A program made the translations under genes and the position numbers. From NCBI RefSeq assembly GCF_009905725.1, contig NZ_JAAAKV010000007.1, positions 186,001 through 250,000 on the forward strand: a stretch of 64,000 nucleotides of DNA. The letters are read 5' to 3'. Shown piece by piece: positions 45,459 through 54,965 of the stretch. Every line of letters starts with the position of its first letter. Within the stretch, counting starts at the first letter, position 1. The notes below the pieces were generated by a model. The model made no database searches, was not told where the DNA came from, and saw only the letters and a program-made list of their open reading frames with translations. Source of the stretch: Emticicia sp. CRIBPO. GTDB lineage: Bacteria > Bacteroidota > Bacteroidia > Cytophagales > Spirosomataceae.

Positions 45459-47297
45459 TTAAAAGTCCTCATCTGAAATCTGTTCAGGTGAGGATTTTTC
45501 TTTTACCGGAGTTTGCTGGGATTCCATTGTCCTCACAATTTTTTCGAGGTTCATGCTTCTTGCAGAGGCATCAAAAATCTCACGGTACACCCCCTCATCA
45601 GCATACAGCGTTTCATGCGTGCCGTGCTCTGCCAGACGGCCTTTCTGCAGCACGTAGATCTCATCGGAATCAATGATTTGTGACAGGCTGTGTGAAATGA
45701 CAATCACGGTCCTGTTGGCTTTTATGGCATCCAGACTGATCCTGATCTGTTCCGTGGCGATGACATCCAGGCTGGCGGTGGGCTCGTCCAGGATAATGAT
45801 CGGCGGGTTTTTCAAAAACAGACGGGCTATCGCAATGCGTTGTTGCTGTCCTCCGGACAAGGTGTGGGCATCGGACTCATATTTTTTGGGCAACTCCATG
45901 ATCTGATCGTGCAGGTACGCTTTTTTGGCGGCCTCCTCCACCTCTTCAAAAGTGGCCTTCATTTCTCCATACCTGATGTTCTCTTCGATAGTACCTTTAA
46001 AAATATGATTCTTCTGCAGCACCATCCCGATGTCACTTCTGAGCACATCGGTGTCATAATCCTGGATATTGACACCATCCAGCAGGATCTCTCCGGAATC
46101 AGGTAAATAGAATTTGGTCAGCAATTGCACGAGGGTCGACTTGCCCGCTCCCGACACACCCACCAGGGCGGTGGTCTTGTTTTTCCGGATGACCATACTG
46201 ATGTCATGCAGGGCCTTCATGCCATTCGGATAAGTGAAATTCACATTCCTGACCACGAAATCCCCTGCTATGTTTTCAGGATGATAATGGCCGCTCAGCT
46301 CCTTTTCATCCTCGGCATCCAGCACCTGGAAAAAACCCTCCGAGTAAACGAGGGCTTCGTTAAATTCGTCGTAAATCCTGTGGAGTTGTTTGATCGGGGC
46401 TGACACGTTACTGAACAACATGATATGGAACATAATAGCTCCGATGGACATTTTCTGATCCAGAACCAGGTAGATGGTCAGGATAATGATCAGAACCACA
46501 CCTATCTGCTCCACAAAACTTTTGAGCCCGTCAAAGAGGAAATTGCTCTGCCTGGTCTTTAATTGCAGCCTCACGAGGGACTGTTGCAGCCCATATTGCT
46601 TGATCTCCTCATATTGTTCCCTCACAAATGACTTGATGACCACGATGGCATCAATGATGTTGACCAGGCCGCTGTTCTTTTGTTCCCTCTGTCTTCTCAG
46701 GTTTATTCTTACCCCTTTCAGTTTATTGGCCTGCACAATGCTGATCCAGAAATAGACCGGCAAAATCGTAACGGCTACCAAACCGACATAGACATTGGCC
46801 GAGAACATGAAGATCAGGGCTACGATGGCATTGGCAAACAAAGGGAAAATATCTATAAAGATGTTCTGGATCAGTTTGGTGAGGCTTTCAACCCCTCTGT
46901 CGATCCTGGTCTGAAGTTTCCCGGTCTGGTTTTCATTGTCCGTAAAAAATGCCAGGCGGTAAGACAGTATCCTTTGAATCGCGTTCTGGGCCAGCTCGCT
47001 GGAAACATTGATGCGGATTTTTTCTCCGTAAAACTTCTGCCCGAACTGAATCAGGGAGTTGATGATTTCTTTGCCGAACAAAATGGCGGATATCATGAAA
47101 AGCAATGAAATACCATCTTTCAGACCCTTGCCCTCGTTGAGCATTGTCTGCACCGAATCTACAGTATAACGAAGAACAACCGGGTTGACCTGGGCTGCCA
47201 GTGAGCCGATGAGCGTTAAAAGCAAAGTAAGAGCCACCAGTTTGTTATTGGGCTTTACATAAGGTCTGAGACGTTGAATAACCTGCCAGAAGTTCAT
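45459..47297 (-). CDS. ABC transporter ATP-binding/permease fusion, MsbA-like exporter
   Basis: The 612-residue half-transporter has a type-1 exporter membrane domain (six helices, about 15-315) and an ATPase (about 345-590) with Walker A GVSGAGKSTL, Q-loop MVLQKNHIF, signature LSGGQQQRIAIAR and Walker B IIILDEPTASLD. A C-terminal tail of about 25 residues is charged and disordered. It probably homodimerises and exports a lipid or hydrophobic compound. The last codons coincide with the terminator of the convergent gene. Substrate not inferable. Confidence 0.95.
   Translation of the reverse strand: MNFWQVIQRLRPYVKPNNKLVALTLLLTLIGSLAAQVNPVVLRYTVDSVQTMLNEGKGLKDGISLLFMISAILFGKEIINSLIQFGQKFYGEKIRINVSSELAQNAIQRILSYRLAFFTDNENQTGKLQTRIDRGVESLTKLIQNIFIDIFPLFANAIVALIFMFSANVYVGLVAVTILPVYFWISIVQANKLKGVRINLRRQREQKNSGLVNIIDAIVVIKSFVREQYEEIKQYGLQQSLVRLQLKTRQSNFLFDGLKSFVEQIGVVLIIILTIYLVLDQKMSIGAIMFHIMLFSNVSAPIKQLHRIYDEFNEALVYSEGFFQVLDAEDEKELSGHYHPENIAGDFVVRNVNFTYPNGMKALHDISMVIRKNKTTALVGVSGAGKSTLVQLLTKFYLPDSGEILLDGVNIQDYDTDVLRSDIGMVLQKNHIFKGTIEENIRYGEMKATFEEVEEAAKKAYLHDQIMELPKKYESDAHTLSGGQQQRIAIARLFLKNPPIIILDEPTASLDVIATEQIRISLDAIKANRTVIVISHSLSQIIDSDEIYVLQKGRLAEHGTHETLYADEGVYREIFDASARSMNLEKIVRTMESQQTPVKEKSSPEQISDEDF
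45466..45504 (+). terminator. Terminator of the JmjC-like gene, inside the convergent ABC gene
   Basis: TCCTCATCTGA and TCAGGTGAGGA (45466-45476 and 45484-45494) form an 11-base stem with one G-U pair, followed by TTTTTCTTTT. It lies within the final codons of the minus-strand ABC exporter. Confidence 0.85.
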
Positions 47298-47421
47298 ATT
47301 TAATTCTTTGTGGAAAATATTAAAAGTAAGAATATTATGTTAAAGTTTCGGGATCTGCCGTTAATTTTCAATCCTTCCTGCTCCGCAATGCGTTTATATA
47401 GTCATTCAGACACTTACCGAT

Positions 47422-48129
47422 ATGATAAAACTAAGCTTTTTTCTTTTAATAACGGGTCTTGTTTCCTGCGAAGCAAAAGAAAACCAGGAGATGATTCAAA
47501 CCACACCTGTCAGTCCGGGCCCCCAGGCTAAATACAGCTACCTGGCCCTGGGTGACAGTTATACCATCGGCCAGAGTGTGCCGGCGGATCAGTCTTTCCC
47601 GTATCAGCTGCAAAAAAAACTGCAAATGAACGACAGGCCCGTGGGAGAACCGTTTATTATTGCCCGGACTGGCTGGACCTGTGATGACCTTATGTCATCC
47701 ATCAATGCCCAGGTTAAAGCCGGTGATCAATATCAGCTGGTGACGCTGCTTATTGGGGTAAATGACCAGTACAGGGGATATAATATCAAAGATTATCCGG
47801 CCAGATTCAAAGCATTGCTGCAAAAAGCCGTCAGCCTGGCAGGAAACAATCCGCAAAATGTGATCGTGGTGTCTATCCCTGACTATGGGGCCACGCCTTA
47901 CGGAGCGGGAAGTGCTGCTGCCATCGGCAAAGAAATCGATGCCTATAATGCCATCAACAAGACCATTTCTGAAGAATTGCTGGTCAACTATGTCAACATT
48001 ACGGATATCTCAAGAATGGGTCTTTCTGACCCTGAGCTGGTGGCCAGGGATGACTTACACCCTTCCGGAAAAATGTACGGGTTGTGGATAGACAGAATCC
48101 TTCCTGTGGCCATTAAAATATTGAAATAA
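47422..48129 (+). CDS. SGNH/GDSL-family hydrolase lipoprotein
   Basis: The 235-residue protein has lipobox LVSC (Cys16) and an SGNH fold. Visible blocks are GDSYTIGQS (nucleophile Ser), the glycine and Asn of LLIGVNDQYRG, and the Asp-His of RDDLHPSGKMY near the end. Such enzymes cleave esters of lipids, acetylated glycans or peptidoglycan. As a lipoprotein it acts in the envelope. It is convergent with dgt, 6 bases apart, with no hairpin visible. Confidence 0.93.
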   Translation: MIKLSFFLLITGLVSCEAKENQEMIQTTPVSPGPQAKYSYLALGDSYTIGQSVPADQSFPYQLQKKLQMNDRPVGEPFIIARTGWTCDDLMSSINAQVKAGDQYQLVTLLIGVNDQYRGYNIKDYPARFKALLQKAVSLAGNNPQNVIVVSIPDYGATPYGAGSAAAIGKEIDAYNAINKTISEELLVNYVNITDISRMGLSDPELVARDDLHPSGKMYGLWIDRILPVAIKILK

Positions 48130-48135
48130 GTCCTT

Positions 48136-49503
48136 TTAACGCAACTCGGGAATCTGGATACCGGTGATTTTCCGGTAGAGATCAATGGCATATAAATCTG
48201 TCATTCCGGAAATAAAATCTACGACAGCCTGGAGGTTATGGTAAAGAGGCTCATCTGGATGAATACCAAACTGAGCGGGCACCACCAGCAGTATTTTCTT
48301 TGATTTGGCCAGTTTAGGGTTCAGAACGGCCCTGACAAACTCCTTAAGCAAACCCCCAATAACATGGTAACCGGCGATCTCGATCTCTATGACCGATTTG
48401 TGGTTATAGATTTTACGAACAGAGACTTCATCAATCTTCTTCAAAAGAGCGATCGAACGTTCATCCACGAGGTCAATCAGGGACTTATTAAGTTTGCCGT
48501 TGAGCAAGGCTTCCTCGTTTTCTATAAAAACCTCCGTGCATTTTTTGGTCAGAAAATTGATCAGCATGGCTCTTAACAAGGAAAGCTGCTGTTTTTCATC
48601 CTCAATTTCAGCTATTTTTTTGTGCAGGTAGTCATTTTCCTGCTCCCCTTCAAAAAACGGCAGCAACAAGTCCTTCGTTTGCTCTATGCTGATAATATTC
48701 AGCCTGAAGGCATCCTCCAGGTCTATGATCCGGTAACAGATATCATCTGCGGCCTCTACGAGAAAAACAAAGGGATGACGGGCATAGGTGTTTTTGGCTT
48801 CGTCGATGATGTTGATCCCCAGTTCTTCTACAATCTCTTTATAATACGTTATTTCAGAGTCAAAAAAACCGGATTTTTTCGTGGAGATGAGTCCTGTTTC
48901 TTTCTTAAAACCATGGGTAGAATCTACAGGGTATTTGATGATGGAAGCCAGTGTAGTGTAGGTCAGTTTCAGGCCCAGTTTCAGGAAAATCCTGGTTAAA
49001 ATCCTGAAAGCATTGGCATTGCCTTCAAACCACCGGAAGTCGTTCAACTGGTTTTCAGTCAGTTCTTTTTCAATGACTGCCGCCTGTTCAGGATCCAGCT
49101 CATTAAAGAAAGTCCTGATGGCCTCTTCTCCCGAATGCCCGAAAGGCGGGTTGCCGATGTCATGGGCAATACAGGCCGTCTGGATCACATCAGAAAGCTC
49201 AAACCGGTAAAAATTATGGGTGTTTTCTGAAAATTCTTCTTTGTATTTTTCGCTTAGTTTTTCGCCGACGGCCCTGCCGAGTGAGCGGCCCACTGAGGCT
49301 ACCTCGAGGCTGTGAGTGAGCCGGTTATGCACAAAAACAGCACCCGGCAAAGGGAATACCTGTGTTTTGTTTTGCAGTCTTCTGAATTGCGAAGAAAAAA
49401 TCAGGCGGTCATAATCACGCATGTAATCTCCCCGGATTTCGTCTCTCTGCTGTCTGTTACTTGACCCGAAGCGTTTATTTGAAAAAAGTGTCTGCCAATT
49501 CAT
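48136..49503 (-). CDS. dgt: Deoxyguanosinetriphosphate triphosphohydrolase (HD superfamily dNTPase)
   Basis: The preferred start is the ATG at 49503 (MNWQTLFSNKRFG, the usual N-terminus), giving 455 residues; the frame is open to 49542. HD metal ligands are in RLTHSLEVA, AHDIGNPPFGHSGEEA and DDICYRIIDLEDA. The enzyme hydrolyses dNTPs to nucleoside and triphosphate and so trims the dNTP pool. It is the third gene of a priA-holin-dgt operon, 35 bases after the membrane protein gene. Confidence 0.94.
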   Translation of the reverse strand: MNWQTLFSNKRFGSSNRQQRDEIRGDYMRDYDRLIFSSQFRRLQNKTQVFPLPGAVFVHNRLTHSLEVASVGRSLGRAVGEKLSEKYKEEFSENTHNFYRFELSDVIQTACIAHDIGNPPFGHSGEEAIRTFFNELDPEQAAVIEKELTENQLNDFRWFEGNANAFRILTRIFLKLGLKLTYTTLASIIKYPVDSTHGFKKETGLISTKKSGFFDSEITYYKEIVEELGINIIDEAKNTYARHPFVFLVEAADDICYRIIDLEDAFRLNIISIEQTKDLLLPFFEGEQENDYLHKKIAEIEDEKQQLSLLRAMLINFLTKKCTEVFIENEEALLNGKLNKSLIDLVDERSIALLKKIDEVSVRKIYNHKSVIEIEIAGYHVIGGLLKEFVRAVLNPKLAKSKKILLVVPAQFGIHPDEPLYHNLQAVVDFISGMTDLYAIDLYRKITGIQIPELR

Positions 49504-49538
49504 AAATGGGAATAATGGGTGATGAAGCTGTTGTGGTT

Positions 49539-49901
49539 TCAAAGCTCTCTTTTTTCTATTTCTTTACGGATGACATTCACGATAACCTCCTCCACTTTAT
49601 CCTCTTTGATGGATAGTATCGCAAAAACCAGGATGTAGACGCCCAGCATGATGGCGTAGCCTGCCCACGAACTTCCGATCCACTGGTTAAGTAAAACGGC
49701 AATGAGTATGCTGGCAAAAATGATAATGGCAAAAAGTACAAGAAAAGTGAACAATTTAATTAAAAACTGAGCGGCCAGGCCTTCGAGCTTTTCCTGGATT
49801 TCAATTTTCTTCAGCTCAAATTTGGCTTCTACCAGCCTCACCAGGTTGTCTTTTAACTCTCCGAAATTGAAGTATTCCGAAATCTTACTTTTTATTCCCA
49901 T
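49539..49901 (-). CDS. Phage-holin-family (holin superfamily III) membrane protein
   Basis: The 120-residue protein has an amphipathic N-terminal helix (about 12-45), two membrane helices (FLIKLFTFLVLFAIIIFASI and GYAIMLGVYILVFAILS) and a charged C-terminal tail. This matches the Holin-X/superfamily III type proteins that are chromosomal in many bacteria and not phage-borne. It lies 12 bases after priA and before dgt. No lysin gene is near, so a lysis role is unlikely; the function is unknown. Confidence 0.8.
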   Translation of the reverse strand: MGIKSKISEYFNFGELKDNLVRLVEAKFELKKIEIQEKLEGLAAQFLIKLFTFLVLFAIIIFASILIAVLLNQWIGSSWAGYAIMLGVYILVFAILSIKEDKVEEVIVNVIRKEIEKREL

Positions 49902-49913
49902 GATCTTATGTTG

Positions 49914-52412
49914 TTAAACAGCGTCTACATTGACGACAAACTGTACAGATTTAAATTGCTTTTCAGCGGCTAAATTTACTAATTCTTCTTTTAGCAATTG
50001 CTTTGTGGCTTTGATATTTAATTTATCCTTCTCCAGTTTGAGCCAGACTTCAAACAAAAATTTGTTGCGGATCCGCTCTACCAGCGATTTTTCCGGGCCT
50101 AAAACCCTGTCTTTTCCCAACCTTGCCGCCAGCTGATTCGCCAGCCTTCCTGCTGCCTGGTGGGCCAGCACCTGGTCTACGTCTTTTATCGTGATTTCGA
50201 TAATTCTTGAGAAAGGCGGATAATTGAAAGCTTCTCTTTCCTGTATCTCCGTGTCATAAAAACCCACGTAATCATTGTTCAGGATAAACTGAAGAATCGG
50301 GTTCTGCGGGCTTCCGGTTTGTATGAGCACTTCGCCGTGTTTATCTCTTCGTCCGGCCCTGCCGCTCACCTGGGTAATCATCTGGAATGCTTTTTCACCC
50401 GCTCTGAAGTCGGGAAAATGGATCATCTTATCTGCATTGAAAATCCCGACGAGGCTCACATTGTCAAAGTCAAGTCCTTTGGAAACCATCTGGGTACCCA
50501 CGAGAATATCGGTCTGCCCTTCTTCAAACTCCCCGATGATCTGCTGGTAAGCATTCTTGGTCCGCGTGGTATCAAGGTCCATTCTCCTGATGATGGCCTC
50601 AGGGAAAATCTCCTTGAGGTCATCTTCTATTTTTTCGGTCCCTACGCCTACGGTCTTCAGTCTTGTTGAGCCGCAATCCGGGCAGGTTTTGGGAGCCGAT
50701 TCTTTATGTCCGCAATAGTGGCAAACCAGCTGACCGCTGTTGAGGTGATAGGTCAGACTGACGGCACACTGGTCGCAGGAACCAATCCAGTTACACTCCT
50801 CACAATTCATGTACGGAGCATACCCGCGACGGTTCTGAAATATAATGGTTTGTTCTTTTTTGCTGAGATTGTCGCTGATGGCCTGGTACAGCCGGCTTGA
50901 AAACTCCAGCTTCATGGTTTTGTTCTTTTTTTCAGCCTTCAGGTCTATCAGCTGAATGTCAGGCAATTGTGCATCGCCAAATCTGCGAAGCAATTCTACC
51001 AGGCCATATTTCCCCTGCTTAGCCTGATAATAAGACTCAAGGGATGGTGTGGCAGAACCCAGTAAAACTTTCGCATTTTGCTTGATACCCAGCATGATGG
51101 ACACGTCTCTGGCATGGTATCTCGGGGCAGGGTCAAATTGTTTATAGGACGACTCATGTTCCTCATCCACAATGATCAGTCCGAGGTTTACAAAAGGTAA
51201 AAAGATAGCGGACCTTACTCCGACAACAAACTGGAAACGGCCTTCCAGGATACCTTTCCATACTTCAACGCGTTCGTTATCTGAAAATCTGGAATGATAT
51301 ACGCCCATTTTATCCCCGAAAACCTTACGGAGCCTTCCGACAATCTGAGTGGTCAAGGCGATTTCGGGCAGCAGAAGCAGTATCTGCGAGCCGCCTTCCA
51401 TGACTTTCTGGACCAGGTCAATATAAACTTCCGTCTTACCGCTACCTGTGATCCCGTGAAACAAGACGACGTCTTTGCTTTTAAACTGGTCTATGATGCC
51501 GTTGACGGCCTTGTCCTGGTGTTCTGTCAGTTGAATGTCCTGGGCCTCAAAATCCCCGCCCTCTTCCAGCCGGCTGATGACGACTTCAAATTCTTCCAGG
51601 ATGCCTTTTTCAAGCAGGGTTTTCAATGACGAGTCAGAAATCTCCCCTTTTTTCAATAAGGATTTGTCAACACCGTGGGCATTTTTTGTCAGAAGGTCAT
51701 TGAGCGGAACATGATTCAGATATTCCAGGATCACCTCCTGTTGCTTGCTCGTTTTTTCCAGGCGTTCTATCAGGTTCAGAATTTCCTCAGAGCCTTCATA
51801 GACTCTTTTCAGCCTGACTTTCTTAACAATCTTCGGTTTGTATTTTTCCTTAACCTCCTCAAACAGGATGATGGCATGTTTGGCAGTGAGGTCCTTGATC
51901 GTTTTATTGATATTTTTACTGCTGACCAGCCGGGCTACCTCCTCATAATTGAGCGAGTCCTGGTCCTGCAGCAAGGCTACGAGCCTTTTTTCATCGTCGT
52001 CCAGTAATTCGGGATTGGCAAAGTCAGGATTATACTGGATTTTTGACTGGCTCGATATCTTCAGTCCCGAAGGCAAAGCAACATTCATAACCTCGCCCAC
52101 ATTACACATATAGTACTCGGCAATCCAGTTAAACAGCCACAGCTGCCCTGAAGTAACCACCGGTTCGAGGTCTAATAATTCCAGGATGTATTTGGCTTTA
52201 TATTTGGCCGGGGGTGACTGGTGCACTTTAGCTATAACGGCCGTCACTACCCTTGACTTTCCGAATTCCACGACGATCCTCGACCCAACCCTCACCAGAT
52301 CAGACAATTCCCGCGGAACCCTGTAAGTAAACAGCTGTGGAATAGGCACAGGTAAAACCGCATCTACAAAACACGTTATTTCCTCTTCAAAAAGTACCTG
52401 CTCCGAATCCAT
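49914..52412 (-). CDS. priA: Primosomal replication restart helicase PriA
   Basis: The preferred start is the ATG at 52412 (MDSEQVLFEEEIT), giving 832 residues; an upstream ATG at 52439 lies in front of the predicted transcription start. The N-terminal 3'-DNA-binding domain is followed by the helicase (Walker A GITGSGKTEVY; IIVDEEHESSYKQ in motif II). The zinc-binding domain has cysteine pairs in CEECNWIGSCDQC, CHYCG and CPDCG. The helicase C-terminal lobe follows. It restarts stalled replication forks. First gene of a three-gene operon. Confidence 0.96.
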   Translation of the reverse strand: MDSEQVLFEEEITCFVDAVLPVPIPQLFTYRVPRELSDLVRVGSRIVVEFGKSRVVTAVIAKVHQSPPAKYKAKYILELLDLEPVVTSGQLWLFNWIAEYYMCNVGEVMNVALPSGLKISSQSKIQYNPDFANPELLDDDEKRLVALLQDQDSLNYEEVARLVSSKNINKTIKDLTAKHAIILFEEVKEKYKPKIVKKVRLKRVYEGSEEILNLIERLEKTSKQQEVILEYLNHVPLNDLLTKNAHGVDKSLLKKGEISDSSLKTLLEKGILEEFEVVISRLEEGGDFEAQDIQLTEHQDKAVNGIIDQFKSKDVVLFHGITGSGKTEVYIDLVQKVMEGGSQILLLLPEIALTTQIVGRLRKVFGDKMGVYHSRFSDNERVEVWKGILEGRFQFVVGVRSAIFLPFVNLGLIIVDEEHESSYKQFDPAPRYHARDVSIMLGIKQNAKVLLGSATPSLESYYQAKQGKYGLVELLRRFGDAQLPDIQLIDLKAEKKNKTMKLEFSSRLYQAISDNLSKKEQTIIFQNRRGYAPYMNCEECNWIGSCDQCAVSLTYHLNSGQLVCHYCGHKESAPKTCPDCGSTRLKTVGVGTEKIEDDLKEIFPEAIIRRMDLDTTRTKNAYQQIIGEFEEGQTDILVGTQMVSKGLDFDNVSLVGIFNADKMIHFPDFRAGEKAFQMITQVSGRAGRRDKHGEVLIQTGSPQNPILQFILNNDYVGFYDTEIQEREAFNYPPFSRIIEITIKDVDQVLAHQAAGRLANQLAARLGKDRVLGPEKSLVERIRNKFLFEVWLKLEKDKLNIKATKQLLKEELVNLAAEKQFKSVQFVVNVDAV

Positions 52413-52436
52413 CTGTTTGATAAGTTTAAACCACGG

Positions 52437-52470
52437 CAAATATAATGATCAACAGCCTTGAAAATCCAAA
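52437..52470 (-). promoter_or_regulatory. Candidate promoter of the priA operon
   Basis: On the minus strand TTTG (52470-52467) and TATATTTG (52444-52437) are spaced by 22 bases, one more than the usual range. The predicted start near 52430 supports the ATG at 52412. Confidence 0.5.
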
Positions 52471-52719
52471 ACAGAGATCTGATCGTAAATAATAGAACGA
52501 TATTCATCGATTTATAAATCCCTGTTCTCCGGTCAGCGTATTAAACGTACCGGAATTGTAAAAGAAATGAGGTATTTTGTTTAAATATATTTACAGTTAA
52601 TTAAACAAATAATGAACAAAAGAACCCTCTTTAAGACCACCAAATCAATTGATTTAACCATAAATCATTAAATTTAACTACCTAATTGCCATCATGTAAA
52701 CAAAAATAAAAGAAAACTC
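52471..52719. other. AT-rich intergenic region between priA and ECF sigma genes
   Basis: The stretch from 52413 to 52770 carries no gene. It holds the two divergent promoters annotated on either side and otherwise only AT-rich repeats. Confidence 0.4.
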
Positions 52720-52750
52720 TTTTTATTTTGTTTAATCTTTTATACTTTTG
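52720..52750 (+). promoter_or_regulatory. Candidate promoter of the ECF sigma gene
   Basis: TACTTTTG (52743-52750) matches the -7 consensus. TTTT (52720-52723), one base off TTTG, lies 19 bases upstream. The predicted start near 52757 is about 14 bases before the ATG. Confidence 0.5.
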
Positions 52751-52770
52751 ATTCAACAAAATAAAAATCT

Positions 52771-53286
52771 ATGACAGCAATAGAATTTAATTATGCCATT
52801 TGTAATACATCAAGAACCCTCAGGTCTTTTGCCATAAGACTTACGAAAGATGTTGATGATGCCAACGACTTATTGCAGGATACGCTGGTAAAAGCTTTTC
52901 TGAACAGGGAAAAGTACCTTGACGGTACCAATCTCAAAGCATGGCTATATACCATCATGAAGAATACCTTCATTACTAATTATCAGCGGATGATCCGTAA
53001 AAATACCTTCATTGATAATTCTGAAAACCTTCATTACCTCAACAGCTCTGCAGCGATGATTGAGAACGGAGCCTATTCAAAATTTGCCTTGGAGGATATT
53101 CACAAGGCCTTAAACTCACTCGATACGGTTTACAGTGACCCTTTTATGATGTATTTCAACGGCTACAAATACCACGAAATTTCGGATAAGCTGGAGATCC
53201 CGATCGGAACCGTTAAAAACAGGATTCATATAGCGAGGAAAGAGCTGAAAGACCAACTGAAGATTTACGAAAATGCATTGGGCTGA
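52771..53286 (+). CDS. ECF-type RNA polymerase sigma factor
   Basis: The 171-residue protein contains sigma region 2 (about 18-85, AIRLTKDVDDANDLLQDTL, then KAWLYTIMKNTF) and region 4 (about 110-165, FNGYKYHEISDKLEIPIGTV with KNRIHIARKEL). Region 3 is absent, as in ECF factors. No anti-sigma gene is adjacent. It has its own promoter and terminator, and the carotenoid genes begin 128 bases downstream, so it could regulate them; this is inferred from gene order only. The group is widespread and conserved in this phylum. Confidence 0.94.
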   Translation: MTAIEFNYAICNTSRTLRSFAIRLTKDVDDANDLLQDTLVKAFLNREKYLDGTNLKAWLYTIMKNTFITNYQRMIRKNTFIDNSENLHYLNSSAAMIENGAYSKFALEDIHKALNSLDTVYSDPFMMYFNGYKYHEISDKLEIPIGTVKNRIHIARKELKDQLKIYENALG

Positions 53287-53354
53287 ACAGAAATTATAAC
53301 CATGAAAATCTATTTGTTAAGTAGTTTTGAGGTGTAAAGAGTGACAAATCGAAA

Positions 53355-53385
53355 AGGTTGCCTGTTTAATCAGACAACTTTTTTT
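53355..53385 (+). terminator. Terminator after the ECF sigma gene
   Basis: AGGTTGCCTG (53355-53364) and CAGACAACTT (53371-53380) pair with one G-U and one mismatch, followed by TTTTT. Confidence 0.7.
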
Positions 53386-53414
53386 ATCTTGTCAATATCA
53401 AATAATCAATTTTT

Positions 53415-54935
53415 ATGAAAAAGAAAGTAATCGTTATAGGATCAGGATTTGCAGGTCTGGCCGCCGCCACAAAACTTGCAGATCAGGGCTATGCCGTTAC
53501 CATTCTTGAAAAAAATGAAAGTCCCGGGGGCAGAGCCCGGATTTTTGAGGCTGAAGGCTTCAGGTTTGATATGGGGCCGAGCTGGTACTGGATGCCCGAC
53601 GTTTTTGAGCGTTATTTTGCAGAATTCGGCAAAAAACCTTCTGATTATTACCAGTTGGTCAGACTCGACCCTTCTTATAAGGTCATCCTGGCAGAACATA
53701 AAGAAATCGACCTTCCTGCCGGCATCGCTTCATTAAGGGCACTGTTTGAAGAAATGGAGCCGGGTTGCAGTGAAAAATTTGACCGGTTTCTGACCGAATC
53801 GGAGTATAAATACAAAGTGGGTATCGGTGAGTTTGTCTGGAAACCCTCGCTTTCCATCCATGAGTTCTTTGATTTCAGACTGCTTTCCAAAGCCCTGAGT
53901 CTTGACTTGTTCGCTTCATTCGGAAAACACATCCGGAAGTTTTTCAGCCATGAAGACATCCTGAAAATCATGGAGTTTCCGATTCTTTTCCTGGGGGCCA
54001 CTCCTCAGAATACGCCCGCCTTATACAGCCTGATGAACTATGCAGAAATAGCCCTGGGCACCTGGTATCCTATGGGCGGCATGCACAAAATCATAGAAGG
54101 CATGGTGGCACTGGCCCATGAAAAAGGGGTGAAAATCATTTGCAACCAGGCCGTCACCGGCATCGAGGTAGACAAAGGCAAAGCCCGTAAAGTACACACC
54201 GTGACGGCTACTTATGACGCTGACATTGTGGTGGGCGGGGCCGATTACCACCATATTGAAAAACACCTTCTCACAGAGGAATACAGGAATTATTCAGACA
54301 AATACTGGGATAAGCGGGTCATGGCCCCTTCATCTCTGCTGTTTTATGTGGGTGTCGGCAGGAAAATAGATAAGCTGACCCATCACAATCTTTTCTTTGA
54401 TGAAGATTTTGACCTGCATGCGGATGAAATTTATACGCATCCGAAATGGCCGACGAAACCGCTCTTTTATGTGTCTGCTCCTTCGGTGACGGATGCCTCT
54501 GTGGCTCCGGAAGGTTCTGAAAATTTATTCATCCTGATCCCGGTGGCTCCTGATCTGGACGATGAGGAAGCAACAAGGGAAAAGTATTTCGAAATTGTCA
54601 TGAACAGGCTGGAGAAGTTTGTGGGGCATGAAATCCGCTCTCATATGGTGTTCAAACGGAGTTTTGCGGTGAGCGACTTCAAAAAAGAATACAATTCATT
54701 TAAAGGAAATGCTTACGGACTGGCCAATACACTCCGCCAGACGGCCATCCTGAAACCGTCGCTTAAAAACAATAAGGTCTCCAATTTGTTTTATACGGGA
54801 CAGCTCACAGTACCCGGCCCGGGCGTACCGCCTTCCCTGATCTCGGGTCTTGTGGTGGCAGAGGTAATCGTGAGAGAATGGGGCGGGGGCTCACTTATTC
54901 CGGATCAAAAAGAGGTACTTCAAGTCACAAACTAA
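53415..54935 (+). CDS. crtI: Phytoene desaturase (CrtI family)
   Basis: The 506-residue flavoprotein has the N-terminal dinucleotide fold VIVIGSGFAGLAAATKLAD, the CrtI block ESPGGRARIFE with FDMGPSWYWMPDVF, and the C-terminal FAD signature FYTGQLTVPGPGVPPSLIS. It introduces double bonds into phytoene to give lycopene or a shorter polyene. The crtB gene follows after 30 bases in the same operon. No lycopene cyclase (crtY) or hydroxylase gene is in the window, so the end pigment cannot be told. Confidence 0.95.
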   Translation: MKKKVIVIGSGFAGLAAATKLADQGYAVTILEKNESPGGRARIFEAEGFRFDMGPSWYWMPDVFERYFAEFGKKPSDYYQLVRLDPSYKVILAEHKEIDLPAGIASLRALFEEMEPGCSEKFDRFLTESEYKYKVGIGEFVWKPSLSIHEFFDFRLLSKALSLDLFASFGKHIRKFFSHEDILKIMEFPILFLGATPQNTPALYSLMNYAEIALGTWYPMGGMHKIIEGMVALAHEKGVKIICNQAVTGIEVDKGKARKVHTVTATYDADIVVGGADYHHIEKHLLTEEYRNYSDKYWDKRVMAPSSLLFYVGVGRKIDKLTHHNLFFDEDFDLHADEIYTHPKWPTKPLFYVSAPSVTDASVAPEGSENLFILIPVAPDLDDEEATREKYFEIVMNRLEKFVGHEIRSHMVFKRSFAVSDFKKEYNSFKGNAYGLANTLRQTAILKPSLKNNKVSNLFYTGQLTVPGPGVPPSLISGLVVAEVIVREWGGGSLIPDQKEVLQVTN

Positions 54936-54965
54936 GGATTTTTCAATCAAAACTGACTAAAAACT

